Below are positions 63,291-64,000 of a stretch of DNA of 64,000 bases, one piece after another. The stretch's first letter is position 1, and the number at the start of each line of letters is the position of its first letter. The translations under genes and the position numbers were made by a program. Origin of the DNA: Anisakis pegreffii (lineage: Eukaryota > Nematoda > Chromadorea > Rhabditida > Anisakidae); contig JAPYMA010000367.1 in assembly GCA_035041965.1 (NCBI GenBank), positions 1 through 64,000 of the forward strand. Reading direction: 5' to 3'. Under the pieces are notes generated by a model, which was given only the letters and a program-made list of their open reading frames with translations, made no database searches and was not told the origin of the DNA.

Positions 63291-64000
63291 TTATTTCTTC
63301 TTCTTTTTTCGTTTAATAGCTGCCGAAAGTTCCACCGGTGCATTACTATCCAATTCCATGCTTTGAGTGGTACTAGCGGAATGTTGGGGCAACGACTCTG
63401 TTGTGCCTTCCGGTAGCAACATCGCCAGTTCCTCTTCTATACTCTCCAAAAGTTGTTGGGCATCGTTGCTTGTCTCCTACACACACAGAAAATAATTCAT
63501 TCCCTTTACATTCAGAATTCATTTCAAATTTTCGTCAACAATCCACAGATTCCTCGTTGAAAATTCAATTAATTTCTAAACTACAATGGAAAATTTTCAA
63601 AAAAACCACATTACATTCTCCATAACGTGTTTTAAATCGAATTTTAAAAAAAACCCGAAGAGACATGCGAACAAATAATGAATGTGAACAAAAATGCAGT
63701 GATTTCGTAACAAAACCAATGAGTTTTGCTTCAAGACACACAAAATATTCATTGTCAGCTTGAATAAAACTAAATAATGAATTCCGAACGAATTGCACAA
63801 ATTCTTTTCTCGCATTCACAAAAGAGGCATTCTCAATAGCCAAATACCAAAAGTGAATGGAAACGAACGAACGAATAAATGAATGAATGCATTTCAAATG
63901 AATCATTTGAAATGACTGAATAAATAAATTTCCAATGAAGCATGCCTTTCAAGTGAACAATTCAAAATTCTCAAGCAAACCTTCTCCTTCTCGTTGCTTG
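63291..64000 (-). CDS. 3' end of an unidentified gene (continues beyond the window)
   Basis: The last exon, 63291-63476, encodes 61 residues: an acidic helix-like start (QQLLESIEEELAMLLPEG), a Ser/Thr/Gln-rich linker, and a terminal lysine run (IKRKKKKK) before the stop. The preceding exon ends at 63981 with a GTTTGC donor and reads SNEKEK in phase 0, which joins cleanly. The basic tail could be a nuclear localisation signal, but that is inference. The rest of the gene lies past 64000, so its identity is open. Confidence 0.6.

Overview
The window reads as nuclear DNA of a nematode. It is AT-rich and dominated by non-coding sequence and repeats. Its genes are split into many short exons with TTTCAG-type acceptors, a trans-splice-like acceptor lies 5 nt before one start codon, and one gene is a sensory G-protein alpha subunit closest, as far as I can recall, to C. 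elegans ODR-3. No bacterial, viral or organellar gene, rRNA, recognisable tRNA or CRISPR array was found. All exon models were built by hand from translated reading frames, splice signals and phase. Family assignments rest on remembered homologues, not on a search.

Layout. 1-5.4 kb: repeat-rich DNA with a 48-bp palindrome and a roughly 177-bp tandem array. 5.5-7.1 kb, minus: a five-exon gene for an unrecognised small membrane protein. 7.1-18.7 kb: mostly non-coding, with a 50-bp hAT-like element, a 40-bp-arm hairpin and a few weak ORFs. 18.7-21.75 kb: a roughly 495-bp tandem array of seven cores. 22-26 kb: a 239-bp tandem repeat and a related hairpin repeat. 26.07-30.94 kb, minus: the complete ten-exon G-alpha gene, with a 259-bp hAT-type MITE in its last intron. 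31-35.8 kb: non-coding, with one hairpin.

35.8-36.9 kb and 39.1-40.7 kb, plus: two paralogous histidine-phosphatase (phosphoglycerate-mutase-like) genes. Between them lie related minus-strand coding-like fragments. 41-44.8 kb: repeats. 44.86-53.63 kb, minus: Integrator subunit 8, rebuilt as 26 exons encoding about 1000 aa. 54.5 kb: a small cysteine-rich ORF. 55.90-60.84 kb, minus: an NDRG-family gene in ten exons. 63.29-64 kb, minus: the 3' end of an unidentified gene that continues past the window.

The genes look functionally independent: signalling, snRNA/mRNA 3'-end processing, an NDRG alpha/beta-hydrolase-fold protein and phosphatases. No operon is evident. The clearest new observations are the MITE with exact 8-bp target duplications and its 50-bp relative, the seven-core tandem array, the intron difference between the phosphatase paralogues, the duplicated coding-like fragments between them, and several near-perfect palindromes.
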